DNA of 64,000 nucleotides from Jannaschia maritima (GTDB lineage: Bacteria > Pseudomonadota > Alphaproteobacteria > Rhodobacterales > Rhodobacteraceae). Shown here in pieces: positions 26,569 through 35,178 of the stretch. The stretch spans positions 1-64,000 of the forward strand of contig NZ_JARGZA010000017.1 in assembly GCF_030973515.1 (NCBI RefSeq), read 5' to 3'. Position 1 is the first letter of the stretch; the number at the start of each line of letters is the position of its first letter. Under the pieces are notes generated by a model. It was not told the origin of the DNA, did not search any database, and saw nothing but the letters and a program-made list of their open reading frames with translations. Made by a program: the position numbers and the translations under genes.

Positions 26569-27583
26569 CCTCCGCGCGCTGGACGGGCGGGCCTATCCGC
26601 CCGACCACGCGCACGAGACGCCGGCCCGCCTAATCCTGGACGGCGACGCCGTCCGGTTGGAGGACGCGGCCGGGACGGTGCTGCGGACGGCGCCCCGGAC
26701 CGGGATCGTCCTGGAACCGGCCCTGGGCCGGACGGAGCGGACCATCCGCCTGCCCGACGGGACGCTGTTCCTGACCCGCGACCCCGGCCTGGCCCATGCC
26801 TTCGACGACGACGGGGGGCTCCTGCACCTGCTGGAATCGCTGCGCGGGCCGCGCCTGCTGGCCGTGGCCTTGGGCACGCTCGTGGCGACCGCGGTGCTCC
26901 TGCGGGTGGCGGTGCCCGTGCTCGTGACGCTGGCCGTCTGGCTGACCCCGCCCGCGCTGGTCCGCCAGCTGGACGCGGGATCGCTGCAGGCGATCGATGC
27001 GCTGATGATGGACGACACCCGGCTGCCGGCGGACGACCGCGCCTGGGTGTCGGCCCTCTTTGACGACCTGCGCGCGGCGGCCCCGCCCCCGCCGCGGGGC
27101 GCGCGCGACGTCCTGCTGTTCCGGGACATGGGGGGCACGCCCAACGCCTTCGCCCTGCCCGGCGGCACCGTCGTCGTGACCGACGGCCTGGTCGACGCGC
27201 TGCGCGACGACCCAGACGCCCTGGCGGGCGTCATCGCGCACGAGTTGGCCCATGTCCGCGAACGCCACGGCCTGCACGGGCTGTACCGGGCGCTGGGGAT
27301 CTATGCGATGCTGTCGCTCCTGGTGGGCGATCCCGGACCGGTCCTCGACAGCCTCCTGCTCGAAGGGAACACCCTGCTGCAGCTGGCCGGCACCCGCGCC
27401 GCCGAGCGGGACGCGGATGCCGGCGCCGTGCCGATCCTGCGCGCCGCGGGCTACGATCCGGACGGCCTGGCGCGGTTCCTCGACGACATCGCGGACCGCT
27501 ACGGCGACGGCGGCGGCTGGTGGTCCACCCACCCCGCCAGCAGCGAACGCGCCCGCGACCTGCGCGACGCCATCCGGCGCTAG
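26552..27583 (+). CDS. M48 family metallopeptidase
   Basis: This 343-residue membrane-anchored zinc protease has HELAH (~residue 230) as the metal and catalytic motif, with a downstream Glu in AERDADAGAV. One strong hydrophobic segment at ~103-130 follows an N-terminal soluble part of beta character. The GTG start at 26552 overlaps the yjgN-like gene. M48 proteases of this shape (HtpX/Oma1 relatives) take part in membrane-protein quality control. Confidence 0.87.
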   Translation: MASESDLRALDGRAYPPDHAHETPARLILDGDAVRLEDAAGTVLRTAPRTGIVLEPALGRTERTIRLPDGTLFLTRDPGLAHAFDDDGGLLHLLESLRGPRLLAVALGTLVATAVLLRVAVPVLVTLAVWLTPPALVRQLDAGSLQAIDALMMDDTRLPADDRAWVSALFDDLRAAAPPPPRGARDVLLFRDMGGTPNAFALPGGTVVVTDGLVDALRDDPDALAGVIAHELAHVRERHGLHGLYRALGIYAMLSLLVGDPGPVLDSLLLEGNTLLQLAGTRAAERDADAGAVPILRAAGYDPDGLARFLDDIADRYGDGGGWWSTHPASSERARDLRDAIRR

Positions 27584-27746
27584 GGTCCCGCGATCGCGGG
27601 ACGGGGCCGGCCCGACACCCCCATCGGGGCGGCGCGACCGCACCGCCCGCCTTGACCCCGGCGCCCCCGCCCCGGACCATGCCGCCGAAGCCCCGTCGAA
27701 AGGCCGTCCCCTGCGCCGCATCGCCCCCATCGCGCTGACCTTCGCC

Positions 27747-28763
27747 GTGGGCGCCGCCGGAACGGCGGCCTTCGTCGCGCTGGCCCTGCCGCTGCCGTTC
27801 CTTCTGGGGCCCCTGTTCGGTTGCCTGCTGGCCGCCCTCGCGGGCCTGAAGCTGGGCGCCTGGGGCCCGCTGACCGACGCGATGCGCACGATCCTGGGCG
27901 TCGCGATCGGCGCGTCCTTCACGCCCGCGCTCCTGGAGCAGCTGCCGTCGATGGCGCTGTCGCTGACCCTGTCCGCGCTGTTCCTCGTGGCCGCGGGGGT
28001 GGCGGGCTATCCCTATCTCCGCCGGGTGTGCGGGTTCGATCCCGCCACGGCCTTCTACGCGGCGATGCCGGGCGGGCTGCAGGACATGCTGCTCTTCGGG
28101 CAGGAGGCCGGGGGCGACGCGCGCGCCCTGTCGCTCCTGCACGCCACGCGCGTCCTGCTGATCGTCAGCATCGTGCCCGCCATCCTGGCCACCGCCTATG
28201 CGATCGACCTGACGCAGGCGCCGGGCGCACCCGCCCGCGACGTGGCGCCCGCGCAACTGGCGATCATGGCCGCCGCGGGCCTGGCGGGGTGGCGCGTCGC
28301 CCGGCGCGCGGGCCTGTTCGGGGCGTCGATCCTGGGGCCCATGATCGTGACCGGCGCCCTGTCCCTGGGGGGCGTCGTCCAGCAGCGGCCCCCGGCGGAG
28401 GCGATCCAGGCCGCGCAGTTCTTCATCGGCATCGTGGTGGGCGTGAAGTACACCGGCATCACCGTGGCCGAGATGCGGAGGGTCCTGCTGGCGGGGCTGG
28501 GTCACGGCGCCATCCTGGCCGTCCTGGCCGCGATCTTCGCGGAGGCCGCGGTCCTCCTGGGCCTGGCCCGGCCGCTCGACGCGATCCTGGCCTTCTCGCC
28601 CGGCGGGCAAGCCGAGATGGCGGTCATGGCCATCGTCGCGGGCGCCGACGTGGCCTACGTGGTCGCGCACCACGTCCTGCGCATCGTGCTGGTCATCACC
28701 TGCGCGCCGCTGGTGTTCCGCTGGCTGCGGGGACCGCCGCCCGGGCCGCCCACGCCCCCGTGA
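27747..28763 (+). CDS. AbrB family (DUF valine/ammonia monooxygenase-type) membrane permease, start uncertain
   Basis: This membrane protein of about 340 residues has ten or so helices and the AbrB_2TM duplication: PFLLGPLFGCLLAAL, AAMPGGLQDMLLFGQEAG and the second-half FSPGGQAEMAVMAIVAGADV. The first in-frame GTG (27747) falls inside the first helix, so the true start is probably upstream. No in-frame ATG/GTG/TTG exists there; a CTG at 27711 has AAAGG upstream, and an ATG at 27679 is in another frame. Its transport substrate is unknown. Confidence 0.78.
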   Translation: MGAAGTAAFVALALPLPFLLGPLFGCLLAALAGLKLGAWGPLTDAMRTILGVAIGASFTPALLEQLPSMALSLTLSALFLVAAGVAGYPYLRRVCGFDPATAFYAAMPGGLQDMLLFGQEAGGDARALSLLHATRVLLIVSIVPAILATAYAIDLTQAPGAPARDVAPAQLAIMAAAGLAGWRVARRAGLFGASILGPMIVTGALSLGGVVQQRPPAEAIQAAQFFIGIVVGVKYTGITVAEMRRVLLAGLGHGAILAVLAAIFAEAAVLLGLARPLDAILAFSPGGQAEMAVMAIVAGADVAYVVAHHVLRIVLVITCAPLVFRWLRGPPPGPPTPP

Positions 28764-28809
28764 ACGATCGTCACTGGCGATCCGGCCCGCCGCGCACCAT
28801 CTAGGGGGC

Positions 28810-29436
28810 ATGGACACCAAACGCCTCCTCCCCGCCCTCGCCGCGGCGCTGCTGACAGCCGCCCCTGCCACGCACGCCGCCGAAGCGATCTTCGCGGGCG
28901 GCTGCTTCTGGTGCGTCGAAGCCGACTTCGAGAAGGTCCCCGGCGTCGGCGACGCCGTGTCGGGCTTCACGGGCGGCACGACGCCGGACCCGGTCTATCG
29001 CGACTCGGGCGACCACATTGAGGCCGTGCGCATCCCGTTCGACGAGGGGACCGTCGACTATGCGCAGCTGGTCCACATGTTCCTACGCTCCATCGACCCG
29101 CTCGACGCGGGCGGGCAGTTCTGCGACCGCGGGCGGGAATACACCACCGCGATCTTCGCCACGACGCCTGAACAGGCCAGCATCGCACGCGACGCGGTCG
29201 CCCGGGCGGAGGCCGATCTGGGCCGATCCATCGTGACCCCCGTGCTCGACGCCAGCCGCTTCTATCCCGTCGACGAGTATCATCAGGACTACTACAAGTC
29301 CGACGAGCGCATCGCGTTCTCGTCCGTAGGCCTCGCCGTGCCCAAGAGCGTGGCCTACGAACGTTACCGCGACCGCTGCGGACGCGACCAGCGCGTGCGC
29401 GCGGTCTGGGGCGACGCCGCGCCCTTCGCGGGCTAG
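28810..29436 (+). CDS. msrA: peptide-methionine (S)-S-oxide reductase, exported form
   Basis: This 208-residue MsrA repairs S-epimer methionine sulfoxide in proteins. GGCFWC with the catalytic Cys is at ~30-35, followed by GFTGGTTPDPVYRD and YHQDYY. Residues 1-23 form a signal peptide (LLPALAAALLTAAPATHAAEA), so the enzyme probably acts in the periplasm. The region GGQFCDRGREY deviates from the usual form but keeps a Cys. Its electron donor is not in the window. Confidence 0.93.
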   Translation: MDTKRLLPALAAALLTAAPATHAAEAIFAGGCFWCVEADFEKVPGVGDAVSGFTGGTTPDPVYRDSGDHIEAVRIPFDEGTVDYAQLVHMFLRSIDPLDAGGQFCDRGREYTTAIFATTPEQASIARDAVARAEADLGRSIVTPVLDASRFYPVDEYHQDYYKSDERIAFSSVGLAVPKSVAYERYRDRCGRDQRVRAVWGDAAPFAG

Positions 29437-29464
29437 GCCGGGCGGGACCCCGGCGGGGCGGCGG

Positions 29465-30352
29465 TCATGCCGCCGGCCAGCGCTGGGCCCAGTCCTTCAG
29501 GAAGGCGGTGATCGTCTGGACCTTCGCCGTGCGGTGCAGGTCCACGTGGGTCACGAGCCACAGTTGGCTGTTCCATTCGTCCCGCGGGCCGAACACCTGG
29601 ACCACGTCGTCGTGCCCGTCCTCGACCCAGGTGGTCGAGAAGCCGATTCCCAGGCCCGCGTGGATCGCGGGGCGGGCCGACACGATCTGGTTGACGCGGA
29701 AGGTGATGTTCCGCGCCGGCACGTTCTCGTTCAGCCACCGGAAGAAGGGCGCGCGCGGCGCCTCCTCCGTGGAGCCGATGAAGTGGTGGTCGCCCACGTC
29801 CTCCAGCGAAAGGGGCATCCCGTGCGCTTCCACGTACCCGCGCGACGCGTAGAGCGCGAAGCCCTGGCGATAGAACTTCTGCACCACGTTGTCGGGCTGT
29901 TCGGGCGGCGCGCCCGCGCGGATCGCCAGATGCGCCTCGCCGTATTCCAGCCGCAGCACCCGCTCGTCCGTCAGGAACTTCATGCTGATCTCGGGATGCG
30001 CCTTCCGAAAGGCCGCCAGGGCGGGGGTCAGCAGCGGGGCCAGCACCGCAAGCGACGTCACGGTCAGCTCGCCCGTCACCTGGTCGCCGCGCCCCTTGAT
30101 GCGGCTGGCCAGCTGGCTCAGCTGGTCGTCGGTGCGCTTGGCCACGCTCAGCAGGTCCTGACCGGCTTCCGTGGCCGTATAGCCGCGGGCGTGGCGCTGG
30201 AACAGCTTCGCGCCCAGCTTTCCTTCCAGCGAATCGATATGCCGGATGACGGTGGCGTGGTGGACGCCCAGCGCCTGCGCCGCGCCCGACACGGTGCCCA
30301 GCCGGGCGACCTGATAGGCCGTCCGCACTTCGTCCCAATCGTTGAAGGCCAT
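29465..30352 (-). CDS. LysR family transcriptional regulator
   Basis: This 295-residue LysR protein has an N-terminal helix-turn-helix (AYQVARLGTVSGAAQALGVH, HATVIRHIDSLEGKLG) and a C-terminal effector domain (LTVTSLAVLAPLLTPAL onward). It is divergent from the azoreductase gene with a 201-bp gap, the classical layout for a LysR regulator and its target. The effector is unknown. Confidence 0.92.
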   Translation of the reverse strand: MAFNDWDEVRTAYQVARLGTVSGAAQALGVHHATVIRHIDSLEGKLGAKLFQRHARGYTATEAGQDLLSVAKRTDDQLSQLASRIKGRGDQVTGELTVTSLAVLAPLLTPALAAFRKAHPEISMKFLTDERVLRLEYGEAHLAIRAGAPPEQPDNVVQKFYRQGFALYASRGYVEAHGMPLSLEDVGDHHFIGSTEEAPRAPFFRWLNENVPARNITFRVNQIVSARPAIHAGLGIGFSTTWVEDGHDDVVQVFGPRDEWNSQLWLVTHVDLHRTAKVQTITAFLKDWAQRWPAA

Positions 30353-30553
30353 CGCCGATCCCCAGGCTCATGACCCCCCGTTCCGGCCGCCCTGATAGAC
30401 GGGTGGGCCGCGTCTTACAACGCCTGCGTGCGCGCACCGTGACGCAGCCACGCGCCGCACCAGCGCACAGGCCCCGTTCGACGGCGCGAGTGGTCCCCAG
30501 CCGGCGGATGGCTAGGTTCCGCTGCGACTACGAAGCAAACAGGAAACGACACA

Positions 30554-31129
30554 ATGGCCATCCTACGCATCGACAGCTCCGCGAAGACGGAAGGATCCGT
30601 CTCGTCGCAACTGCTCGATCTGATCGAGGCGCGCCTGGACGGCGACGTCACCCGCCGCGATGTCGGCGACAACCCCCTGCCCGTCATCACCGGAACCTGG
30701 GTGTCGTCGAACTTCACCCCCGCCGAGAAGCGGACGGAGGACCAGAAGAAGGCTTTGGCGGAATCGGATGCCCTGATCGCGGAGATCCAGGCCGCCGACA
30801 CCCTTCTGATCGCGCTGCCGGTCTATAACTTCACGGTGCCTGCTGCGTTGAAGGCGTGGATCGACCTCATCTGCCGGGCGGGCGTCACCTTCAAGTACAC
30901 CGAGAACGGACCGATCGGCCTGCTCGAAGGCAAGCGCGCCGTCATCGCGATGGCCTCGGGCGGCACGGCGAAGGGCGGGCCGGTGGACTATGCGTCGCCG
31001 TACCTGTCGCACATCATGAACTTTATCGGCATCACCGACGTCCAGATCGTCGCCGCCGACGGGCAGAGCCAGGACGCCGACGCCGCCATGGCCCGCGCGA
31101 AGGAACAGATCGAAGCCTTGGCCCTGTGA
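30554..31129 (+). CDS. azoR: FMN-dependent NADH-azoreductase
   Basis: This 191-residue flavodoxin-fold enzyme reduces quinones and azo compounds with NADH. Family residues include LRIDSSAKTEGSVSSQL at the FMN phosphate site, LPVYNFTVPAALKAWIDL and RAVIAMASGGTA. It is divergent from the LysR gene, which probably controls it. A strong hairpin follows the stop. Confidence 0.92.
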   Translation: MAILRIDSSAKTEGSVSSQLLDLIEARLDGDVTRRDVGDNPLPVITGTWVSSNFTPAEKRTEDQKKALAESDALIAEIQAADTLLIALPVYNFTVPAALKAWIDLICRAGVTFKYTENGPIGLLEGKRAVIAMASGGTAKGGPVDYASPYLSHIMNFIGITDVQIVAADGQSQDADAAMARAKEQIEALAL

Positions 31130-31139
31130 GGTCCGGCGA

Positions 31140-31174
31140 GGTCCGCGCCCCCCCGGATGCGAGGGGCGCGGACC
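31140..31174 (+). terminator. strong hairpin after azoR
   Basis: A perfect 12-bp stem (GGTCCGCGCCCC / GGGGCGCGGACC) with an 11-nt loop begins 11 bp after the azoR stop. No long T-run follows, but stem strength and position fit a terminator. Confidence 0.6.
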
Positions 31175-31232
31175 CGATTGACCCGTCGTCGATCGTGGTT
31201 GACCCTACGCTGCGTCAACGAAAGGGTTTCCC

Positions 31233-31898
31233 ATGGTCAGATCGTTCCTCGCCGTCTCGGTGCTCGCCGTCCTGCCGATCGCCGCGCAGGCCGACATCGT
31301 CCGCTCGTTCGATGTCGTCGTCACCGGCAGCCCCCAGGCCGCGCCCGGCAATGCCGTGTTTCCGCCGGTCGGCGCTACGGGCTCCGTCGGGTTCTCGCTC
31401 GCCAATCCGTTCGATCCATCCGCGCCTTTGCCGGACGATTATCCGCTCGATCCCGTCCCCACGAACTTCCTGTCCTTCGGTATCGGATTGGGGCCCGCCG
31501 TGACCTCCGGTACGTTCTCGCCCGATCCGTTCGGATCCAGCGGCGGGTTCGGTCTGTCCGGGACGGGGTTGTCCCTATCGGGCTTCGGTTTCGCGGACCT
31601 GCTCGATCCCGGAACGGTCCTGACCTTCCCTGGCGATCAGTTCGGCGGCTTCCGGATCGAGTTCGGCCAGCCGCAGGCATCCAGGCCCGCCACCCTGGGC
31701 GCCCTGCGCGATGCGATCGATTCGACGGGAACCACCATCTCGTTGGGCAGCATCGCCTTCCAGGACGGCGACACGGGCGACTTCTACGACGTCTCCTTCG
31801 CCTCCCCCGCCTCGGTGGTGATACCGCTGCCCGCGGCGTCATGGCTGCTGCTGGCGGGCCTGGGGGCGTTGGCCGCCGGCGCCCGCCGGCGCGGCTGA
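31233..31898 (+). CDS. VPLPA-CTERM sorting domain protein
   Basis: This 221-residue secreted protein has a signal peptide (FLAVSVLAVLPIAAQA) and the C-terminal tail VIPLPAASWLLLAGLGALAA with a final Arg cluster. It carries the same sorting signal as the protein at 22596-23348. The middle is Gly/Ser/Pro-rich and probably beta-structured; no family is recognised. AAAGGG lies 6 nt upstream of the ATG. Confidence 0.84.
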   Translation: MVRSFLAVSVLAVLPIAAQADIVRSFDVVVTGSPQAAPGNAVFPPVGATGSVGFSLANPFDPSAPLPDDYPLDPVPTNFLSFGIGLGPAVTSGTFSPDPFGSSGGFGLSGTGLSLSGFGFADLLDPGTVLTFPGDQFGGFRIEFGQPQASRPATLGALRDAIDSTGTTISLGSIAFQDGDTGDFYDVSFASPASVVIPLPAASWLLLAGLGALAAGARRRG

Positions 31899-31916
31899 GC
31901 CGGTCACGCGCCGGGG

Positions 31917-31930
31917 CGCGCTTCGGCGCG
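31917..31930 (+). terminator. UUCG-loop hairpin after the second VPLPA-CTERM gene
   Basis: CGCGC-TTCG-GCGCG would form a 5-bp RNA stem with a stable UUCG tetraloop, about 20 bp after the stop. It is a weak terminator candidate. Confidence 0.3.
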
Positions 31931-32170
31931 GCGGGACGTCGCGCCGCCCTCCCGGAGCCTCGCATCGCCCCTGCCGCGCGGCATGCCGCGACGCGCGGAA
32001 GGGGCATCGCCGCTCGCTTCGTTCGACAGGTCGGGGCCGCATCGCCGACGGCCCCCACCCGACGTCACGCGATGGACCGCGATTTTTACCCACGCGCACG
32101 GAACGCCGCCGCCCCCGTCCCGCGTTGGTCCCCCGATCCGCACGGACACCCCCGTCACAGGAACGATGCC

Positions 32171-32653
32171 ATGCCCCACTCGCCGTTCGACCAGACCCGT
32201 CACGCCACCGCCGCCGCCCTCCTGCCCGCCGCGCTGATGGCCGAGACGTCCGCGCGCCTCGCCTCCGTCGCCGCGAGCAACGCGAAGGCCGCCCTCGACG
32301 TCTGGACCGCCTGGACCACGCCGATGGCCCCGACCCCCGCCCAGACGCGGCCCCCCGTCGAGCCGCCCGCACCCGACGCGGCGTCCGAGGCCGGGGGGGA
32401 CCCTGCCATGACCGATGCCGGTCCCACCGTCGCGGACGACGACCCCGTCGCGACGGACGCGGACCTGGCCGACCTGCGCGCGATCGACGGCACGCTGACC
32501 GCCGCCGACGCCATCGCCGCGCCCGCGGAACCCGCCCCCGACATCCACGCGGCCTTCGCCGACGCCGGGGCCGACGTGGCCGAGCAGGCCACCGGCCAGG
32601 CGCCGCGATCGCTGGACCAGATGTTGCCCGCCAACGAACACCCCGCCGAATGA
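32171..32653 (+). CDS. hypothetical Ala/Pro/Asp-rich protein
   Basis: I do not recognise this 160-residue protein. Residues ~8-45 (ATAAALLPAALMAETSARL, SNAKAALDVWTAW) look like one amphipathic helix of the kind seen at the start of phasin-like proteins. The remainder is acidic, rich in Ala, Pro and Asp, and probably disordered. No signal peptide is seen. AGGA lies about 8 nt upstream of the ATG. It stands alone between the VPLPA-CTERM gene and ffh. Confidence 0.55.
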   Translation: MPHSPFDQTRHATAAALLPAALMAETSARLASVAASNAKAALDVWTAWTTPMAPTPAQTRPPVEPPAPDAASEAGGDPAMTDAGPTVADDDPVATDADLADLRAIDGTLTAADAIAAPAEPAPDIHAAFADAGADVAEQATGQAPRSLDQMLPANEHPAE

Positions 32654-32912
32654 GCGCGGGGCAAGGCGGGCACGACGCCGCCGGGGGCGGGTTCCCCACC
32701 TCCCCGCCCCCGGTCCGGCCCCTTTCCTTGACAGCACCCTCCCGCGCGCCGTAAGGCCGCGCCCGACACCCCGGAAGCCCCGCGCTTTCCGGTCCCAGGC
32801 CCCATGCCGGGATCGCCCTCCGCCAGCGCGTCGCGCCCGCGGGGGCCGCTTCGGTTTGGGGCAGGCGACGTCGACCCCCATATCGGGGCCACCGAAGGAA
32901 AGGATGCGACCC

Positions 32913-34400
32913 ATGTTCGAGACCCTCTCCGACCGTCTCGGCGGCGTCTTCGACCGCCTGACCAAGCAGGGCGCGCTGTCCGAGGACGACGTCCGGACGG
33001 CCATGCGCGAGGTCCGGGTGGCGCTTCTGGAAGCCGACGTCTCGCTGCCCGTGGCCCGCGACTTCGTGAAGAAGGTCACCGCGAAGGCCACCGGCGCCGC
33101 CGTCACCAAGTCGATCACGCCGGGCCAGCAGGTCGTCAAGATCGTCCACGACGAGTTGCAGGCGATCCTGACCGGCGACGACGACCCGGGCCGCCTGAAG
33201 ATCGACAATCCCCCCGCCCCCATCCTGATGGTCGGCCTGCAAGGGGGCGGCAAGACGACGACGACCGCCAAGATCGCGAAGCGCCTGAAGGACCGCGACG
33301 GCAAGAAGGTCCTGATGGCCTCGCTCGACGTGAACCGCCCCGCGGCGATGGAGCAGCTCGCCATCCTGGGCACCCAGATCGGCGTGGACACGCTGCCCAT
33401 CGTGATGGGCCAGCGCCCCGTCGACATCGCCAAGCGCGCCAAGCAGCAGGCCGCCCTGGGCGGCTACGACGTCCTGTTCCTGGACACCGCCGGGCGCCTT
33501 CAGATCGACCAAACGCTGATGGACGAGGTGGAGCAGGTCCGCGACGTGGCCCAGCCGCGCGAAACGCTGCTCGTGGTCGACGGCCTGACCGGCCAGGTCG
33601 CCGTGGAGGTCGCGCAGGAGTTCGACGCCCGCGTGGGCGTTTCCGGCGTCGTGCTGACCCGCATGGACGGCGACGGCCGCGGCGGCGCGGCCCTGTCCAT
33701 GCGCGCCGTGACCGGCAAGCCCATCCGCTTCGTGGGCCTGGGCGAGAAGATGGACGCCCTGGAGGAGTTCGACCCCAGCCGCATCGCGGGCCGCATCCTG
33801 GGCATGGGCGACATCGTGGCCCTGGTCGAGAAGGCCCAGGCGACCTTGGAGGTCGAGGCCCAGGAACGCATGATGAAGCGGTTCGGCAAGGGTCTGTTCA
33901 ATATGAACGACCTGAAGGGCCAGCTGCAGCAGATGCAGAAGATGGGCGGCATGGAAGGCATGATGTCCATGATGCCCGGCATGGGAAAGATGCGGAAGGC
34001 GATGGACGGGTCGGGCATCGACGACCGCATCCTGGCCCGCCAGATCGCCCTGATCGATTCCATGACGAAGAAGGAGCGTGCGAACCCCGCGATCCTGCAG
34101 GCCAGCCGCAAGAAGCGCATCGCCGCCGGCGCGGGCCTCTCCGTGCAGGAGCTGAACCAGCTCGTGAAGATGCAGCGCCAGATGGGCGACATGATGAAGA
34201 AGATGGGCAAGGGCGGGATGCTCAAGAAGGCCATGGCCATGATGGGCGGCAAGGGCGCCGCCGGCATGGACCCGTCCCAGATGGACCCCGCCCAGTTGGA
34301 GGCCGCGGCCCGCCAGATGGGCAGCCTGAAGATGCCCGGCCTGGGCGGCCCCGGCGGCGTCACCCTGCCCGCGGGCTTCGGGGGGATGAAGAAGAAGTGA
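32913..34400 (+). CDS. ffh: signal recognition particle protein Ffh
   Basis: This 495-residue GTPase binds 4.5S RNA and signal sequences and targets ribosomes to FtsY at the membrane. The N domain (1-~90) leads to G1 GLQGGGKTTTTAKIAKRL, G3 DTAGRLQID and G4 TRMDGDGRGGAAL, then the Met-rich M domain (~300-495) ending GGMKKK. The start MFETLSDRL has AGGAAAGGA upstream. The M-domain RNA-binding part MTKKERANPAIL is intact. Confidence 0.97.
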   Translation: MFETLSDRLGGVFDRLTKQGALSEDDVRTAMREVRVALLEADVSLPVARDFVKKVTAKATGAAVTKSITPGQQVVKIVHDELQAILTGDDDPGRLKIDNPPAPILMVGLQGGGKTTTTAKIAKRLKDRDGKKVLMASLDVNRPAAMEQLAILGTQIGVDTLPIVMGQRPVDIAKRAKQQAALGGYDVLFLDTAGRLQIDQTLMDEVEQVRDVAQPRETLLVVDGLTGQVAVEVAQEFDARVGVSGVVLTRMDGDGRGGAALSMRAVTGKPIRFVGLGEKMDALEEFDPSRIAGRILGMGDIVALVEKAQATLEVEAQERMMKRFGKGLFNMNDLKGQLQQMQKMGGMEGMMSMMPGMGKMRKAMDGSGIDDRILARQIALIDSMTKKERANPAILQASRKKRIAAGAGLSVQELNQLVKMQRQMGDMMKKMGKGGMLKKAMAMMGGKGAAGMDPSQMDPAQLEAAARQMGSLKMPGLGGPGGVTLPAGFGGMKKK

Positions 34401-34419
34401 CGTATGCCATAGGCATACG
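34401..34419 (+). terminator. hairpin directly after ffh
   Basis: CGTATGCC-ATA-GGCATACG, an 8-bp perfect stem with a 3-nt loop, starts at the base after the ffh stop codon. It probably marks the ffh mRNA 3' end. Confidence 0.6.
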
Positions 34420-34498
34420 CAGCCCGGGCCCGACCCGGGGCCTCCCGCCACTCGGTACGACGTTGCCGCCGAAGCGTGACGCAATGATTAGAGGCAAT

Positions 34499-34560
34499 GG
34501 CCCGGTGCGCGTGCCGCAGGCACGCAGGGCCAGCGCCGGACCGTCCCGCGGTCTGGCGCT
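34499..34560. repeat. two adjacent strong hairpins between ffh and the GNAT array
   Basis: The first is GGCCC...GCGTGCC-GCA-GGCACGC-A-GGGCC (34499-34531). The second is a 12-bp stem with one G-U pair, AGCGCCGGACCG / CGGTCTGGCGCT (34532-34560). Together with the terminator they fill the 289-bp gap. They may form a structured leader of the GNAT transcript or a small RNA; neither is demonstrated. Confidence 0.4.
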
Positions 34561-34689
34561 TCTGCGACGTTGCACACCCGCACAGGGGTTCGGATGCACG
34601 CGGCGCCATAAACGATCAAGCCACAACCGTTTCGGCGCCATCCCCCGGTCCGCCGCTGGCCCTGCTCAGCGCATTGGGGGCCCATCCGC

Positions 34690-35178
34690 ATGATCCCCAC
34701 CCTCACCACCCCCCGCCTGACGCTCCGCGCCCAGACCATGGCCGACTGGCCCTCCTACCGCGACTTCTACCGCGAGCAAGCCGCGGCCGACGGCGAAGAC
34801 TTCGACCCCCGCCGCGCCTGGACCCTGTTCGCAAGCGACATCGGCCATTGGGCCCTGCACGGCTTCGGCTGGCTCATCCTCGACGACGGCACCGGCGCGG
34901 TCGGCGCCTGCGGCATCCACCACCCGCCCCAACACGCGGACGTGGAGATCGGGTGGAACACCTTCGCCGCAGCCCGCGGCAAGGGCTACGCCCCCGAAGC
35001 CGCGACTCGCGTGCTGGAATGGGGCCGCGGCCTGATCGGCGGCGACACCAGGCTGGTCAGCTACATCACCCGGGGCAACGCCGCCTCCGAAGCCGTGGCC
35101 CGCAAGATCGGCGCGGCCGATACCGGCACCGCGTCCGACCACAGCGCGACCTGCAACGTGTGGGAGCATCTGTCGTGA
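34690..35178 (+). CDS. GNAT family N-acetyltransferase, array member 1
   Basis: This 162-residue RimJ/RimL-type acetyltransferase transfers acetyl from acetyl-CoA to an unknown amine. It starts with TLTTPRLTLRAQTMADW and has the array motif GHWALHGFGW. The acetyl-CoA pyrophosphate loop is ARGKGYAPEAATRVLEW (RxxGxG type), with GNAASEAVARKIGA afterwards. It lacks the G-G-P motif present in members 3-4 and 6-8. The stop overlaps member 2 (GTGA). It is the first of eight paralogs in a row. Confidence 0.87.
   Translation: MIPTLTTPRLTLRAQTMADWPSYRDFYREQAAADGEDFDPRRAWTLFASDIGHWALHGFGWLILDDGTGAVGACGIHHPPQHADVEIGWNTFAAARGKGYAPEAATRVLEWGRGLIGGDTRLVSYITRGNAASEAVARKIGAADTGTASDHSATCNVWEHLS

Noticed and set aside
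34600-34660. GGGGTTCGGATGC resembling a tRNA T-loop
   Set aside because: No acceptor, D or anticodon stems can be placed at tRNA spacing around it.
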